Source: a virus. From it: a DNA stretch of 29,305 bases. Positions 15,701 through 21,913 of the stretch are shown one piece after another. The notes under the pieces were generated by a model, which saw only the letters and a list, made by a program, of their open reading frames with translations, did no database searches and was not told where the DNA came from. Each line of letters begins with the position of its first letter. The stretch's first letter is position 1. A program made the position numbers and the translations under genes. Location: the IMG/VR virus record IMGVR_UViG_3300032050_000599, positions 1 through 29,305 of that record; one strand, written 5' to 3'.

Positions 15701-18443
15701 CAATGCCGACCCGGCCATGGCTGACCCATCGGCGTGGGCCAATTACAGTGGCGCTGCAACGTTCATCAATGGCGTGACCGATGGCAAGGTCGGCGTGACC
15801 TCGGCACGCAACCCTTCTGGCGGCGTGCAGGCGTGGATGAACGATGCAAAGAGCGTTCCTCTAGACCCTGCCAAAACCTATCGCGTACGGGCTTGGGCGC
15901 GCACCGTCAGCGGCTCCGGCTCCACCATTTACATCGGCCTCGCGCTGTTCGACAACAGCGGCAACAACATCTCGGGCGACGGCGCGCAGTGGTCATATGC
16001 AACGGCGTCCGGCCCGCAGCCCTCTGGTTCGTGGACGGAATACTCTGCCGACTACGGCGCAGGCACCGCACGCCCGTTCCCGAGCAACGCTCGTTACATG
16101 AGGACGCTGTTCATCATCGGATACGGCGGCGGCAACAGCGTTCACGAAATCCAAGACCTCCGATTGGAGGAGGTGCTACCGGCAACGCTCATCCAAAACG
16201 GCGCGGTCACCACTGACAAACTGGCGGCGAACTCCGTCGTTGCCGCGAAGATTGCCGCTGGTGCCGTCGTGGCTGGCAAGATTGCCGCCGATGCTGTGAC
16301 TGCCAATGAAATCGCGGCGAACGCCATCACCGCGCCAAAGATTTCGGCTGGCGCGGTCACGACGCAGAAGATAGCGGCGCAGGCCGTCACCGCGAACGAG
16401 ATTGCGGCGCGCACCATCACGGCCGAACGGCTTGCGCTCGGCGCGCTCGACAACCTCGCGCCAAACGGCAACTTCGCCACGGGCAACTTCAGCGACTGGC
16501 GGCCTTGGTACAACGGCAACGAGGTGCTTGCGCGTGGCGCGGCGGGCGTTCCCGCTGGCGCGCCCGCTAATTTCGTCTGCCGGATGTACAGCCTTGCTGG
16601 CGCAAACGATTCGACCATCTTCAACTGCGGCAAGGTGTATAGCGACACCGACGCATGGAAATACGGCATCCAGTGCCGCCCCGGCGAGCAGTATCGCTTC
16701 GCTCTCGATGCTGCGTCCACCGTATCGGGATATGCAGGCATCCTGTTCTATGTTTACTACGCCAAAACAGATGGCACGTACAACAACGCCACTTTGGTCG
16801 GCACTTACACGGTGTCTGGCTCGTGGGCGACCTTTTCGCCTCCAATGTTTGAGGTTCCGGCAGACGCGGTGGCGTTCTGGCCGTACATTTACGTGCAGAG
16901 CACCTTCGGCGGTGGCGGCTCTGTCTACTTCACCAATCTCCGCGTCATTCGCGCCGCGTCGGCGGAACTCATCGTTGACGGCGCTGTAATCGCATCAAAG
17001 ATTGCCGCCGGAGCCGTGGTTGCCGACAAGATTGCAGCCAACGCGGTCACGACCGGGAAACTTCTGGTCACCGGGGTGGGCGCGTCGATTGTTGATGACC
17101 CGAACACGCAAGACCTTTCCGCGTGGACAAGCGGTAGCACAATCACCATCGTCAACGACACGAGTTCTCCGACCGGGAAGGCGCTCGAAGTGTCGTCAGT
17201 GGGTCAAACGACTTACAGCGAGCGCATGGTTCCGATTGATGCGACCAAAAATTACCTTGCCACGATTTGGGCGCGACAGGTAAGCGGCTCGCCGGGTTCG
17301 TACTTCCTCATCGCGTTCTATGACGCGGCTGGAAGCCTGCTAATCGGCGGCAACTATCCGACCGGCTGGTACAGCGCGGGCAGTTTCCATTATTGGGGCC
17401 GCGCAAATGAACTCATCCCTTCGGTATGGACGGAGTACCGCTATGCCTTCGGGCCGGGCGAGACTGCGAAGATTCCGCCAGGCGCGGCGTTTCTTCGTAT
17501 CGGCGTTCTCGCCAACTACAGCGGCGCAGGCGTGTCCCGGTTCACGCGGCTTTCGGTTGTCGAAAAAACCGGCGCAGACCTTATCGTAGACGGCTCGGTT
17601 ATCGCGCAGAAGGTCGCAGCCGGAGCAATCACGGCTGACAAGATGGCCGCCAACTCGGTGACCGCCAACGCCATCGCGGCTGGCTCCGTCACTGCCGCGA
17701 AGATGGCGGTTTCGACGCTCGATGCCATCAGCGCCAACGTGGGCACGCTCACCGCTGGTGTCATCCGCAACGCCGCCGACACCTACCGCACCGATGTGAC
17801 CAACGGCCGCACCATCGTACAGATTGGCTCGCTGATGAAGGTTACCGGCGCGCCGTTCGGCAGCAGCAGCCAGTTCATCGAGTGGTTCGGCCCGTATCAG
17901 AGCAACCTCGCCAACTGCACCGAATCGAACGCGACGGCGTACCTCAAAACGAACGGCGCTGCCTACTTTGGCGGCTCGCTTTCGGCGGGCACGCTCACGA
18001 ATCGCGGCGAGACAAGCGACCTTTCGACCTCGGCGCAAATTATCGTCGGGCCGTTCGGCACGAATGGCGACCCGAAGTTGGTCACCGTGTCGTACTCGTA
18101 CAGCGGCACTTGGACGGAGTTCCAGAACCAATCGAGCGGCTCGTCAAGCGGCACCATCAGCGCCACCGTTCGGCTCTATCGGAAAATCGGCGCGGGCAGC
18201 GAAACCGAGGTTGCCACGCTCAATGTGTCGGGCAACTGGAGTTACTACACGGACGGTGAGCAGCAGCCGGGCGGCATCTACTACCGCTATTGGGAGCAAG
18301 CCATGAGTGGCTCGGTCACGTACACCGATTCTGACAGCAGCATGGGCGACCGCACCTATCGTGCGACCGTCACGGCACGCTCGACCGCATTTGGCACTGG
18401 CAGCAACAGCCAGCGCGTTTCCATCGTAAGCACAGAGGAATAA
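9720..18443 (+). CDS. Central tail fibre / host-specificity protein J with fused gpI-like N-terminus and long modular distal region
   Basis: This 2907-residue protein is far longer than lambda J (1132). Regions: about 1-95, ubiquitin-like beta-grasp resembling gpI (NPFEPHK, VCLNGG); 98-155, Gly/Ala-rich hydrophobic segment; 155-880, J core with VPVCYGKFRMAG; 895-1090, two fibronectin III-like domains; 1094-1317, two Ig-like domains joined by a GPPGSGAPG linker; 1358-1503, eight 17-residue repeats; 1507-2620, five jelly-roll or carbohydrate-binding-like domains separated by AVTADKIAAN decapeptide blocks; 2670-2907, terminal fibre domain with YLKTNGAAYFGG. It forms the tail tip and binds the host receptor. 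ATG 9720 overlaps the K gene by eleven bases; GGGTGAT upstream is its ribosome-binding site. The distal part uses more CGC/GCG/CTC codons than the J core, suggesting separate origin. Confidence 0.9.
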   Translation: MNTELAEIAHQEIAPAGHFKLLEITNPFEPHKHEDSFVPWSEGLTVAQALAGRLDPETSVVCLNGGVVSPESWETTLVPDQSCLAICEMPQGGGDAKDILRLVLVVAIIATGQYYLGAALTAGTIGAGTFIAGTVAVAAGAAILVNALIPPVMPDMEDQSDSSSYGIDGAKNTSREGVKVPVCYGKFRMAGNIISLHVRNAGNTQYLYGLYNAGEGQVAGITDPEINDQPIANFSNVEIDTRLGTPTQQPIDWFESSVSAVSRGVTIGTGWSTYTGLNVIDRFRLDFVAPTGIWRVDDKGRKKTVTVTLEAEYRLVGGSTWTTLVPGTEPLSYAPSYNYFGFNNYDPSGSSTGYTGDESLPSLTSGDTVSNGTIFRGGVPVGFVGTEAFYGGALSVTSDQTSPYRWSVYSPTLTQGTYEVRVRRTNAQTETDKQRDSVVWSDYNEIVNDKVAYRNTALLALKIKLTDQLSSLPNVTYINHGRVIKYWSGSAWKDGPSSNPAWIAYDMITNGRFGADVDPSRIDIDRWKEWGDYCDDVNLTFNGVLDVGQTFWDALQIVLRAGHARLVRVGTRYSVAIEMPTSPSMMFTSGNIIKGSFGQQWTGVESRANEVEVSYFDKEDHYKRHTIKVYDAAVDPNTRQNTASLTLIGVVDADRATKEAIFQLKMNRYIRSLCSFEAPLEAIACTVGDTVLVQHDQPNWSVGGRLESGSTTTNIKLDRPVTLAAGTTYKLLVHFGALVRLTGTVSAIAGNTISLSGYTGQTNIHRLVVAGKDYQVTGFHANGVYIDEAPTFSVGATYNAYETDVIETRTVSSAAGTHTQVTVTAGFPVAPAQFANFMIGENAQVTKAWRINGIEMGSSDMTRKLNCFEYAPEIYDWTGTAVQPDDSYSNVVPHVTNLAISELSVPDGTSIVSELTASWTTPVDFTEYDAVDLYKSTDGVPFEYLATVKAPQTSYSFSADPGVTVQLKAQARSIDGRFAPFSSVPLVSRLVAGDTVAPAVPTSVTLSVGQIGLAVGFVRPNDLDYVGSRIFRNTTNNSGTATHVFTTDATQQVYNDLQANDPSQDYYYWVRSADNSGNLSAFVPTTPAFAKPTGILVNGYLTNESVVLSAANDGTVSSFAPATGTFKVFEGATDVTAQTAFSEVSETGCTGTINASTGVYSVTAMSSNTASYVVRATYKGVVIDKVFSLSKAVAGTAGPPGSGAPGISSSLSPSAVSLFAYADGSIPSYAAANGRFRLYEGANDVTASATLTATPGSGVTGTVNTADNTPVNGQPKGYFRVTELTADSGLLTISATYSGQTFTAVFSVSRVKTGYEIVAVLPTTNLFEGRVVYLTTDDKLYRYTGSAWTTAVPAVDISGQIADSQISAVGASKVTGQLVNSQIADLAASKITGQLTNSQIADLAAAKVSGQLTDAQIQAIAAAKVTGTLVDSQLAGISASKMTGQLTNSQIADLAATKISGQLSDSQLAAIAAAKVTGQLVDAQIAAVGAAKITGQLTASQLNIGIGGGNLLRNSGFEVGGGSPSGVAGDWLAFNGGAGDAGRVVSTSLDPGMPGLIGSLCQFVQIVSATNSTDTGILATQSSPVIAGQTYTGSAYINPNVGGKLAVLLRFADAGGNGLGDFYSATATANTWARYVVSAVAPANSTQVYFMVRGITAASESFRVDGAQLEQATLPSTYAPRPDEILAGAVGTTQIADNAVTTAKLVAESVVAGKIAAGAVETTKLAASAVTADKLAANSVTAGKVAAKAITTEKLLVSGMGASLWGDTCFQDPSAWVVSNWHDLPIQAAVSDGIAGGTTMRTPTGTGSSARGARRVPVTVGKTYRISLYARRSSDANGFLYLRIDGSTAESGSYEERGYWIEGVYPGTAWTRYTATVVAAQPFWSPMVLLNYAATAGWMEAQDIRIEEVIPGELIVDGAIIASKIAANAVTADKIAANAVTATQISAGAVTTQKIAAGAVTANEIAANAVTAAKVAAQAITAEKLLVAAPGSALNADPAMADPSAWANYSGAATFINGVTDGKVGVTSARNPSGGVQAWMNDAKSVPLDPAKTYRVRAWARTVSGSGSTIYIGLALFDNSGNNISGDGAQWSYATASGPQPSGSWTEYSADYGAGTARPFPSNARYMRTLFIIGYGGGNSVHEIQDLRLEEVLPATLIQNGAVTTDKLAANSVVAAKIAAGAVVAGKIAADAVTANEIAANAITAPKISAGAVTTQKIAAQAVTANEIAARTITAERLALGALDNLAPNGNFATGNFSDWRPWYNGNEVLARGAAGVPAGAPANFVCRMYSLAGANDSTIFNCGKVYSDTDAWKYGIQCRPGEQYRFALDAASTVSGYAGILFYVYYAKTDGTYNNATLVGTYTVSGSWATFSPPMFEVPADAVAFWPYIYVQSTFGGGGSVYFTNLRVIRAASAELIVDGAVIASKIAAGAVVADKIAANAVTTGKLLVTGVGASIVDDPNTQDLSAWTSGSTITIVNDTSSPTGKALEVSSVGQTTYSERMVPIDATKNYLATIWARQVSGSPGSYFLIAFYDAAGSLLIGGNYPTGWYSAGSFHYWGRANELIPSVWTEYRYAFGPGETAKIPPGAAFLRIGVLANYSGAGVSRFTRLSVVEKTGADLIVDGSVIAQKVAAGAITADKMAANSVTANAIAAGSVTAAKMAVSTLDAISANVGTLTAGVIRNAADTYRTDVTNGRTIVQIGSLMKVTGAPFGSSSQFIEWFGPYQSNLANCTESNATAYLKTNGAAYFGGSLSAGTLTNRGETSDLSTSAQIIVGPFGTNGDPKLVTVSYSYSGTWTEFQNQSSGSSSGTISATVRLYRKIGAGSETEVATLNVSGNWSYYTDGEQQPGGIYYRYWEQAMSGSVTYTDSDSSMGDRTYRATVTARSTAFGTGSNSQRVSIVSTEE
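13791..14228 (+). repeat. Eight 51-bp tandem coding repeats in J (17-residue units)
   Basis: Eight full copies and one partial copy of a 17-codon unit, consensus TGQLTNSQIADLAAAKV, are in perfect register without spacers. They link the Ig-like part to the first jelly-roll-like domain and probably form a rigid trimeric stalk. Confidence 0.9.
14772..17740 (+). repeat. Five blocks of decapeptide repeats separating receptor-binding modules of J
   Basis: Blocks near 14772-15000, 15456-15676, 16188-16440, 16960-17070 and 17578-17740 encode variants of AVTADKIAAN. Part of the second and third blocks is identical at DNA level: 32 bases at 15558-15589 recur at 16347-16378. Between blocks lie domains starting with patterns such as GASLWGD...DPSAW or NLLRNSGFE. 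Confidence 0.88.
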
Positions 18444-18445
18444 TC

Positions 18446-18859
18446 ATGGCACTTAAGAAATCGCTAACCCTTCCTTCGGGCCACGTCTGCGAATACTGGC
18501 GCATCGTTCGCGTGCAGCAGGACTTCGCCACCGGCACCGGCACCGTCATCATCGCGGGCTACCTCGATGAGCAGGCACGGCTCGACGGCAAGGCACCGGC
18601 ATCCGATGCGCTCGTGGCGCTCGAAGGCTACCTCGGTCACGGCGGCACTGCGGCAGCCTACGAGTGGGTCAAGCAGCAGCCGCAGCAGATTCCCGGCCGC
18701 GTCGAGCGCGTCACCGACATGGTGGTGCCACCGATGCCGCCGACGTTTGACGAGAATGGCCAGCCGCTGCCGCCGCCACCTCCGCAGCCTGTTGTTCGCG
18801 AAGTATGGGTGCCTGCCACGCAGGGTCCGCCGCTGTTCGCTGACGCGGAAGACTGCTGA
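18446..18859 (+). CDS. Small proline-rich protein following J, unknown function
   Basis: This 137-residue protein starts two bases after the J stop, with GAGGAA as ribosome-binding site. It has an N-terminal strand pair (HVCEYWRIVRV), a short helix with EWVKQQ, and a C-terminal proline stretch (residues about 93-116, including a run of six Pro) ending in a Cys. No signal peptide, membrane segment or catalytic motif is seen. Codon choice matches the distal J region, so the two probably travelled together. A tail-fibre-associated or assembly role is suggested only by position. Confidence 0.65.
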   Translation: MALKKSLTLPSGHVCEYWRIVRVQQDFATGTGTVIIAGYLDEQARLDGKAPASDALVALEGYLGHGGTAAAYEWVKQQPQQIPGRVERVTDMVVPPMPPTFDENGQPLPPPPPQPVVREVWVPATQGPPLFADAEDC

Positions 18860-18860
18860 C

Positions 18861-18882
18861 TGTATAAGGGCGACCTTATACA
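18861..18882. promoter_or_regulatory. Hairpin after the J operon (TGTATAAGG / CCTTATACA)
   Basis: A perfect 9-bp stem with a GCGA loop begins immediately after the small protein's stop. The GNRA-type loop would stabilise it in RNA. No T-run follows on either strand, so it is not a classical terminator. It may protect the 3' end of the tail mRNA or act as a regulatory site before the lysis promoter. Confidence 0.6.
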
Positions 18883-18892
18883 TAGAAAGTAA

Positions 18893-18919
18893 GTCACGAA
18901 TGACGAAGGCTGGTATACT
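18893..18919 (+). promoter_or_regulatory. Putative lysis promoter with GTCACGAATGAC dyad
   Basis: An extended -10 TGGTATACT lies at 18911-18919. About 17 bases upstream, where a -35 box would lie, is the dyad GTCA-CGAA-TGAC (18893-18904) instead of a TTGACA-like hexamer. This suggests activator or phage-factor dependence. A TAGGAG ribosome-binding site and ATG 18947 follow. Confidence 0.6.
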
Positions 18920-18946
18920 AGTCAGTACAGATTGGTAGGAGTCGCA

Positions 18947-19456
18947 ATGCTGTTTCTTTCGGCTGGTCATCATCCGGCAGCACCAGGCGCAGCTTGGAAA
19001 GGCTTTGTTGAGCATCAGGAGGCCGTTAAGTGGGTGACCCACCTTGCGCGCCTTATGCCCAACGCCATGATGGTGCCAACTGGCGACCTCGGCAGAAAAG
19101 TTGCCTGGATTAACGCCAGGGCAAAGAAGGGCGACCTTGCGGTGGAGATCCACTTCAACGCCGCTACGCCCTCTGCCAAAGGCTCGGAAACGCTCTTTGC
19201 CCCTGGCTCTATAAGCGGCCAGGCCTGGGCTGGAGAAATTCAGGCTTGCGTCTCTCAGTTCTTCTTCCCGAATCGCGGAACGAAGATTGGCTGGTATCAG
19301 GCGGACCCCGCGAAGGGTCCGCTGGCCTTCCTTTCTAAAACTAAGTGTACGGCAGTCATTGTGGAGCCGGAGTTCGTCTACTGGGCGGACCAAATCTACG
19401 CCAACCGTGCGGCGTGTTGCGACGCCCTTGCCAGAGTTCTTTGGAGAGCAGTATGA
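18947..19456 (+). CDS. Endolysin, N-acetylmuramoyl-L-alanine amidase (Amidase_3 type)
   Basis: This 169-residue zinc amidase cleaves the bond between muramic acid and L-Ala in peptidoglycan. Likely zinc ligands are H8 in LSAGHHP, E22 in the following helix and H69 in VEIHFNA; E140 in VEPEF is the likely catalytic Glu. It has no signal peptide or wall-binding domain, so release depends on a holin. The start is ATG 18947 with TAGGAG upstream, not the TTG fifteen bases earlier. It is the first gene of the lysis block and overlaps the next gene (TATGA). Confidence 0.88.
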   Translation: MLFLSAGHHPAAPGAAWKGFVEHQEAVKWVTHLARLMPNAMMVPTGDLGRKVAWINARAKKGDLAVEIHFNAATPSAKGSETLFAPGSISGQAWAGEIQACVSQFFFPNRGTKIGWYQADPAKGPLAFLSKTKCTAVIVEPEFVYWADQIYANRAACCDALARVLWRAV

Positions 19457-19680
19457 CCGACGAAGTGATGGTGAACCTTAAGGACTGGGTTCGGGGCGCA
19501 CTCCGCTCCCGGACGATGTATTGGAACGTCCTGCTGGCAGTTCTGGCGGGCCTCGAGCTGTTCGGGGCGCACCTTACCACCCTCTTTGGTGCAAAGGCCG
19601 CCGCAGCGATTCTGCTCATTGGTGGCGCGGCAAACATTGCCCTGCGCGCCATCACGACGACCCCGCTCCCGCATCGGTAA
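19453..19680 (+). CDS. Small two-helix membrane protein, holin candidate
   Basis: This 75-residue protein has two predicted membrane helices (residues about 24-40 and 49-66), separated by a short GAHLTTLFGAK turn. The N-terminus is charged and the C-terminus ends in PLPHR. Size, topology and its place between the amidase and the spanins fit a class II holin that lets the endolysin reach the wall. Its ATG overlaps the amidase TGA. Holins have little conserved sequence, so the call is from topology and context; the XhlA-like protein downstream is a second candidate. Confidence 0.7.
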   Translation: MTDEVMVNLKDWVRGALRSRTMYWNVLLAVLAGLELFGAHLTTLFGAKAAAAILLIGGAANIALRAITTTPLPHR

Positions 19681-19685
19681 GGGTT

Positions 19686-20033
19686 ATGCCTTTCCTGGAC
19701 CCCAGAGTGTGGGCAGCAATTCTGCTGACCCTTCTCCTCGGCTACGGCATTGGGTACGGCCACCACGCCTGGAAGACTTCCAAGCGTGACGCGGCGGTAG
19801 AGGCCGTTCAGACCACTACCCAGGAAGTCACCACAAGCACCATTACGACCGTTGACACGGCGGGCGTGGACAAACTTAAGGCTCAACTTTCCGCAACGCA
19901 GCGGCGTGCTGCGACGCTCCAGGCTCAACTCAGTGAGGCCAAGAATGCGAATCCTTCTTCTGCCGGTTGTCGCCTTCCTGTCGGGTTGCGCGACTCCATC
20001 AATCACCATCTCGATGCCTCCGGTGCCCCGTGA
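19686..20033 (+). CDS. Inner-membrane spanin (Rz-like)
   Basis: This 115-residue protein has one N-terminal membrane anchor (AAILLTLLLGYGIGYG, residues about 9-26), then a periplasmic Ala/Gln/Thr/Lys-rich coiled coil (KLKAQLSATQRRAATLQAQL). With the o-spanin it fuses inner and outer membranes in the last step of lysis. The o-spanin gene starts inside it in another frame. A TAAGGG precedes the ATG. Confidence 0.82.
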   Translation: MPFLDPRVWAAILLTLLLGYGIGYGHHAWKTSKRDAAVEAVQTTTQEVTTSTITTVDTAGVDKLKAQLSATQRRAATLQAQLSEAKNANPSSAGCRLPVGLRDSINHHLDASGAP

Positions 20034-20217
20034 GTACCTGGAGTCATGCCCCGAGCGTGCTGCGGCACCACTCACAGATGCTGACCAATACGACCTCGCT
20101 CGTGCGCTGGTAGAGGCGGGAACGTGGGGGCGCAGTTGCAAGGCCAAGCTTGATGCCTTGATTGACGCCGTGAAAGTCAGAGAAGCAGTCGCAGACCAGC
20201 TGGAGAACCGGAAGTGA
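19945..20217 (+). CDS. Outer-membrane spanin lipoprotein (Rz1-like)
   Basis: This 90-residue protein has a signal peptide ending in the lipobox LSGC (lipidated Cys at residue 15), then a Pro/Ser-rich stretch (PSITISMPPVP). The gene begins in another frame within the i-spanin gene and extends 184 bases past its stop, the overlapped spanin arrangement. ATG 19945 has GAGG six bases upstream. After processing the mature protein is about 76 residues, within the usual range. A Gram-negative host is implied. Confidence 0.87.
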   Translation: MRILLLPVVAFLSGCATPSITISMPPVPREYLESCPERAAAPLTDADQYDLARALVEAGTWGRSCKAKLDALIDAVKVREAVADQLENRK

Positions 20218-20516
20218 CATCCGAAAACCAAGACGACAAGGACCTCATCAATTACCGGCTGTCTCGGATTGACGACACGCTGGAGGCGATGGCGAAGAAC
20301 CTAGAGCGGCTTACGACGCTCGAGTTGCGCCATGCAACAACGCGCGAGGAAATCGACAAGGTTGTGAAAGCCGTCAACAGCCACGATCACCGAATTAAGG
20401 CCGTCGAAATCGAAATGCCAATGCTCAAAACCATCAAAGGGTGGGTAGTTGGCGCCGTTCTGTTCATGGTCGCCATGGTGGGTGCAGCAGTCATCAAGAT
20501 GATTCTGAACGCCTAA
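20214..20516 (+). CDS. XhlA-like membrane protein (lysis-associated)
   Basis: This 100-residue protein begins with GTG overlapping the o-spanin TGA. Residues 5-72 form a charged coiled coil (LSRIDDTLEAMAKNLERL), and residues about 76-97 are one membrane helix (VVGAVLFMVAMVGAAVI). This layout matches the haemolysin XhlA family, which works with holins in some phages. It could be a holin partner, antiholin or membrane tether; which one cannot be read from the sequence. Confidence 0.7.
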   Translation: MTSENQDDKDLINYRLSRIDDTLEAMAKNLERLTTLELRHATTREEIDKVVKAVNSHDHRIKAVEIEMPMLKTIKGWVVGAVLFMVAMVGAAVIKMILNA

Positions 20517-20532
20517 CTAGCGCAGACCGGGC

Positions 20533-20552
20533 GGTAATGCAGTTGCATTACC
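20533..20552. promoter_or_regulatory. 20-bp perfect dyad upstream of the replication module
   Basis: GGTAATGCA and TGCATTACC are exact inverted copies separated by GT. The two-base centre is too tight for a good RNA hairpin, so a dimeric DNA-binding protein site is more likely. It lies in the 58-bp gap between the lysis and replication blocks, 22 bases before the phosphoesterase start. Confidence 0.6.
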
Positions 20553-20574
20553 TGGGCTAACTTCATGAGGATGT

Positions 20575-21909
20575 ATGCAGAAGGGAAAGCTTTCCGACAA
20601 CGACTTTGCGTCCGCTTATAACAACGTCCAGAAATACCCACTCACGGCAGACCTTGCGGAAGCACTCGGCCTTACCCGCAAGCAGATTTCTGACAAAGCA
20701 CGCCGCCTTCGGGCGGCTCGCGGCAAGGGCAAGCGGTCGGTCCCGGAGCTGATTCATCGCGGTGAGTACCACCCGCCGCTGATGTCGGAAAGCGCCGAGA
20801 AGTATCAGGAAGAGTACAGCGCGGAAGACTGCCTTTCGGAGCTTCGTCGGATTGCCGAGGCGCACCCGGACAAGGTCATCACCCGAAACTTCTTCCGGAC
20901 AAACTCAAGCATCTCTGAGTCCACCTGGAATCGGTACTTCGGTACCTTCGAGGAGTTCAAGCGGCAAGCCAACATCAAGCTTTCCCGGCAAGCCCACGCC
21001 CTTGAGCGCAACATCGCGGTACACGCATCCAGAGACCATTACAGGGCGTTGTCCGCTGAACGCATGGGCTACGAGGGTAAGTACGATAGGCCCCGCGAGG
21101 GACGCTATAAGACGATTCTAGTGGGGTCCGACTTGCATGACCGCGAGTGCGACCCGTTCTGGTTGCGCACCTTCATTGACGCGGCCCGACGCATTCAGCC
21201 CGACGTTATCTGCCTTAACGGCGACGTGTTCGACCTGCCCGAATTTGGAAAATACACGGTCGACCCCCGCGACTGGGACGTGGTTGGCCGGATCCAGTTC
21301 GTGCATGACCACATTCTCAAGCCACTCCGAGAGGCTGCACCGAATGCCCAGCTGGATATCATCGAGGGAAATCATGAGGCCCGTCTTCTTAGAATGCTTG
21401 CGGACGCGACTCCTGCAATGCGCGTACTTCTATCAGACCTTCATGGCTGGACTGTTCCGAAGCTTCTGGGTCTAGACAAGTACGAGTGCAACTATGTTGC
21501 CAAAATGGATTTGTCCGTCTTCAACAAGACTGACTTCAGCCGAGAGTTGGCGAAAAACTACAAGTCCTACTTTGGCTGCTTCATAGCCCACCACTTCCCG
21601 CACGCTCGGAGGATGGGCGTACCCGGCTGGAATGGACACCATCACAGCCATGAGATTTGGCAAAACTACAACCCGATGTATGGAACCTATGAGTGGCACC
21701 AGCTTGGCGCCGGCCATAGGCGTATGGCCGAGTACTGCGAAGGCGAACGGTGGTCGAATGGGTTTCTGATTGCCCACGCCGACACACAGACTCAGGCGAC
21801 AGCAATGGAGTATGTTCAGGTGACGAATTTCGCGATTGTCGGCGGCAAGTTCTATCATCGAACCACCGAAGAGGGTGGCAACAACGTCGCAATTTGGCCT
21901 GGCAAGTAA
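20575..21909 (+). CDS. Calcineurin-like metallophosphoesterase with N-terminal helix-turn-helix
   Basis: This 444-residue protein has two parts. Residues about 20-50 look like a helix-turn-helix (LTADLAEALGLTRKQISDKA) followed by a basic stretch. Residues 180-440 carry the metallophosphoesterase metal-binding motifs: D186 and H188 in SDLHD, D217 in NGDVFD, N266-H267 in GNHE, H339-H340 in AHHF, and H355/H357 in GHHH. The substrate is unknown; family members act on nucleotides, nucleic acid ends or phosphoproteins. The DNA-binding-like N-terminus favours a nucleic-acid role. It starts at ATG 20575 with GAGG four bases upstream, and heads the replication block. Confidence 0.87.
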   Translation: MQKGKLSDNDFASAYNNVQKYPLTADLAEALGLTRKQISDKARRLRAARGKGKRSVPELIHRGEYHPPLMSESAEKYQEEYSAEDCLSELRRIAEAHPDKVITRNFFRTNSSISESTWNRYFGTFEEFKRQANIKLSRQAHALERNIAVHASRDHYRALSAERMGYEGKYDRPREGRYKTILVGSDLHDRECDPFWLRTFIDAARRIQPDVICLNGDVFDLPEFGKYTVDPRDWDVVGRIQFVHDHILKPLREAAPNAQLDIIEGNHEARLLRMLADATPAMRVLLSDLHGWTVPKLLGLDKYECNYVAKMDLSVFNKTDFSRELAKNYKSYFGCFIAHHFPHARRMGVPGWNGHHHSHEIWQNYNPMYGTYEWHQLGAGHRRMAEYCEGERWSNGFLIAHADTQTQATAMEYVQVTNFAIVGGKFYHRTTEEGGNNVAIWPGK

Positions 21910-21913
21910 GCCC

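Noticed and set aside
18861-18890. Rho-independent terminator at the end of the J operon
   Set aside because: The hairpin is perfect but no T-run follows, so it is listed as a regulatory hairpin.
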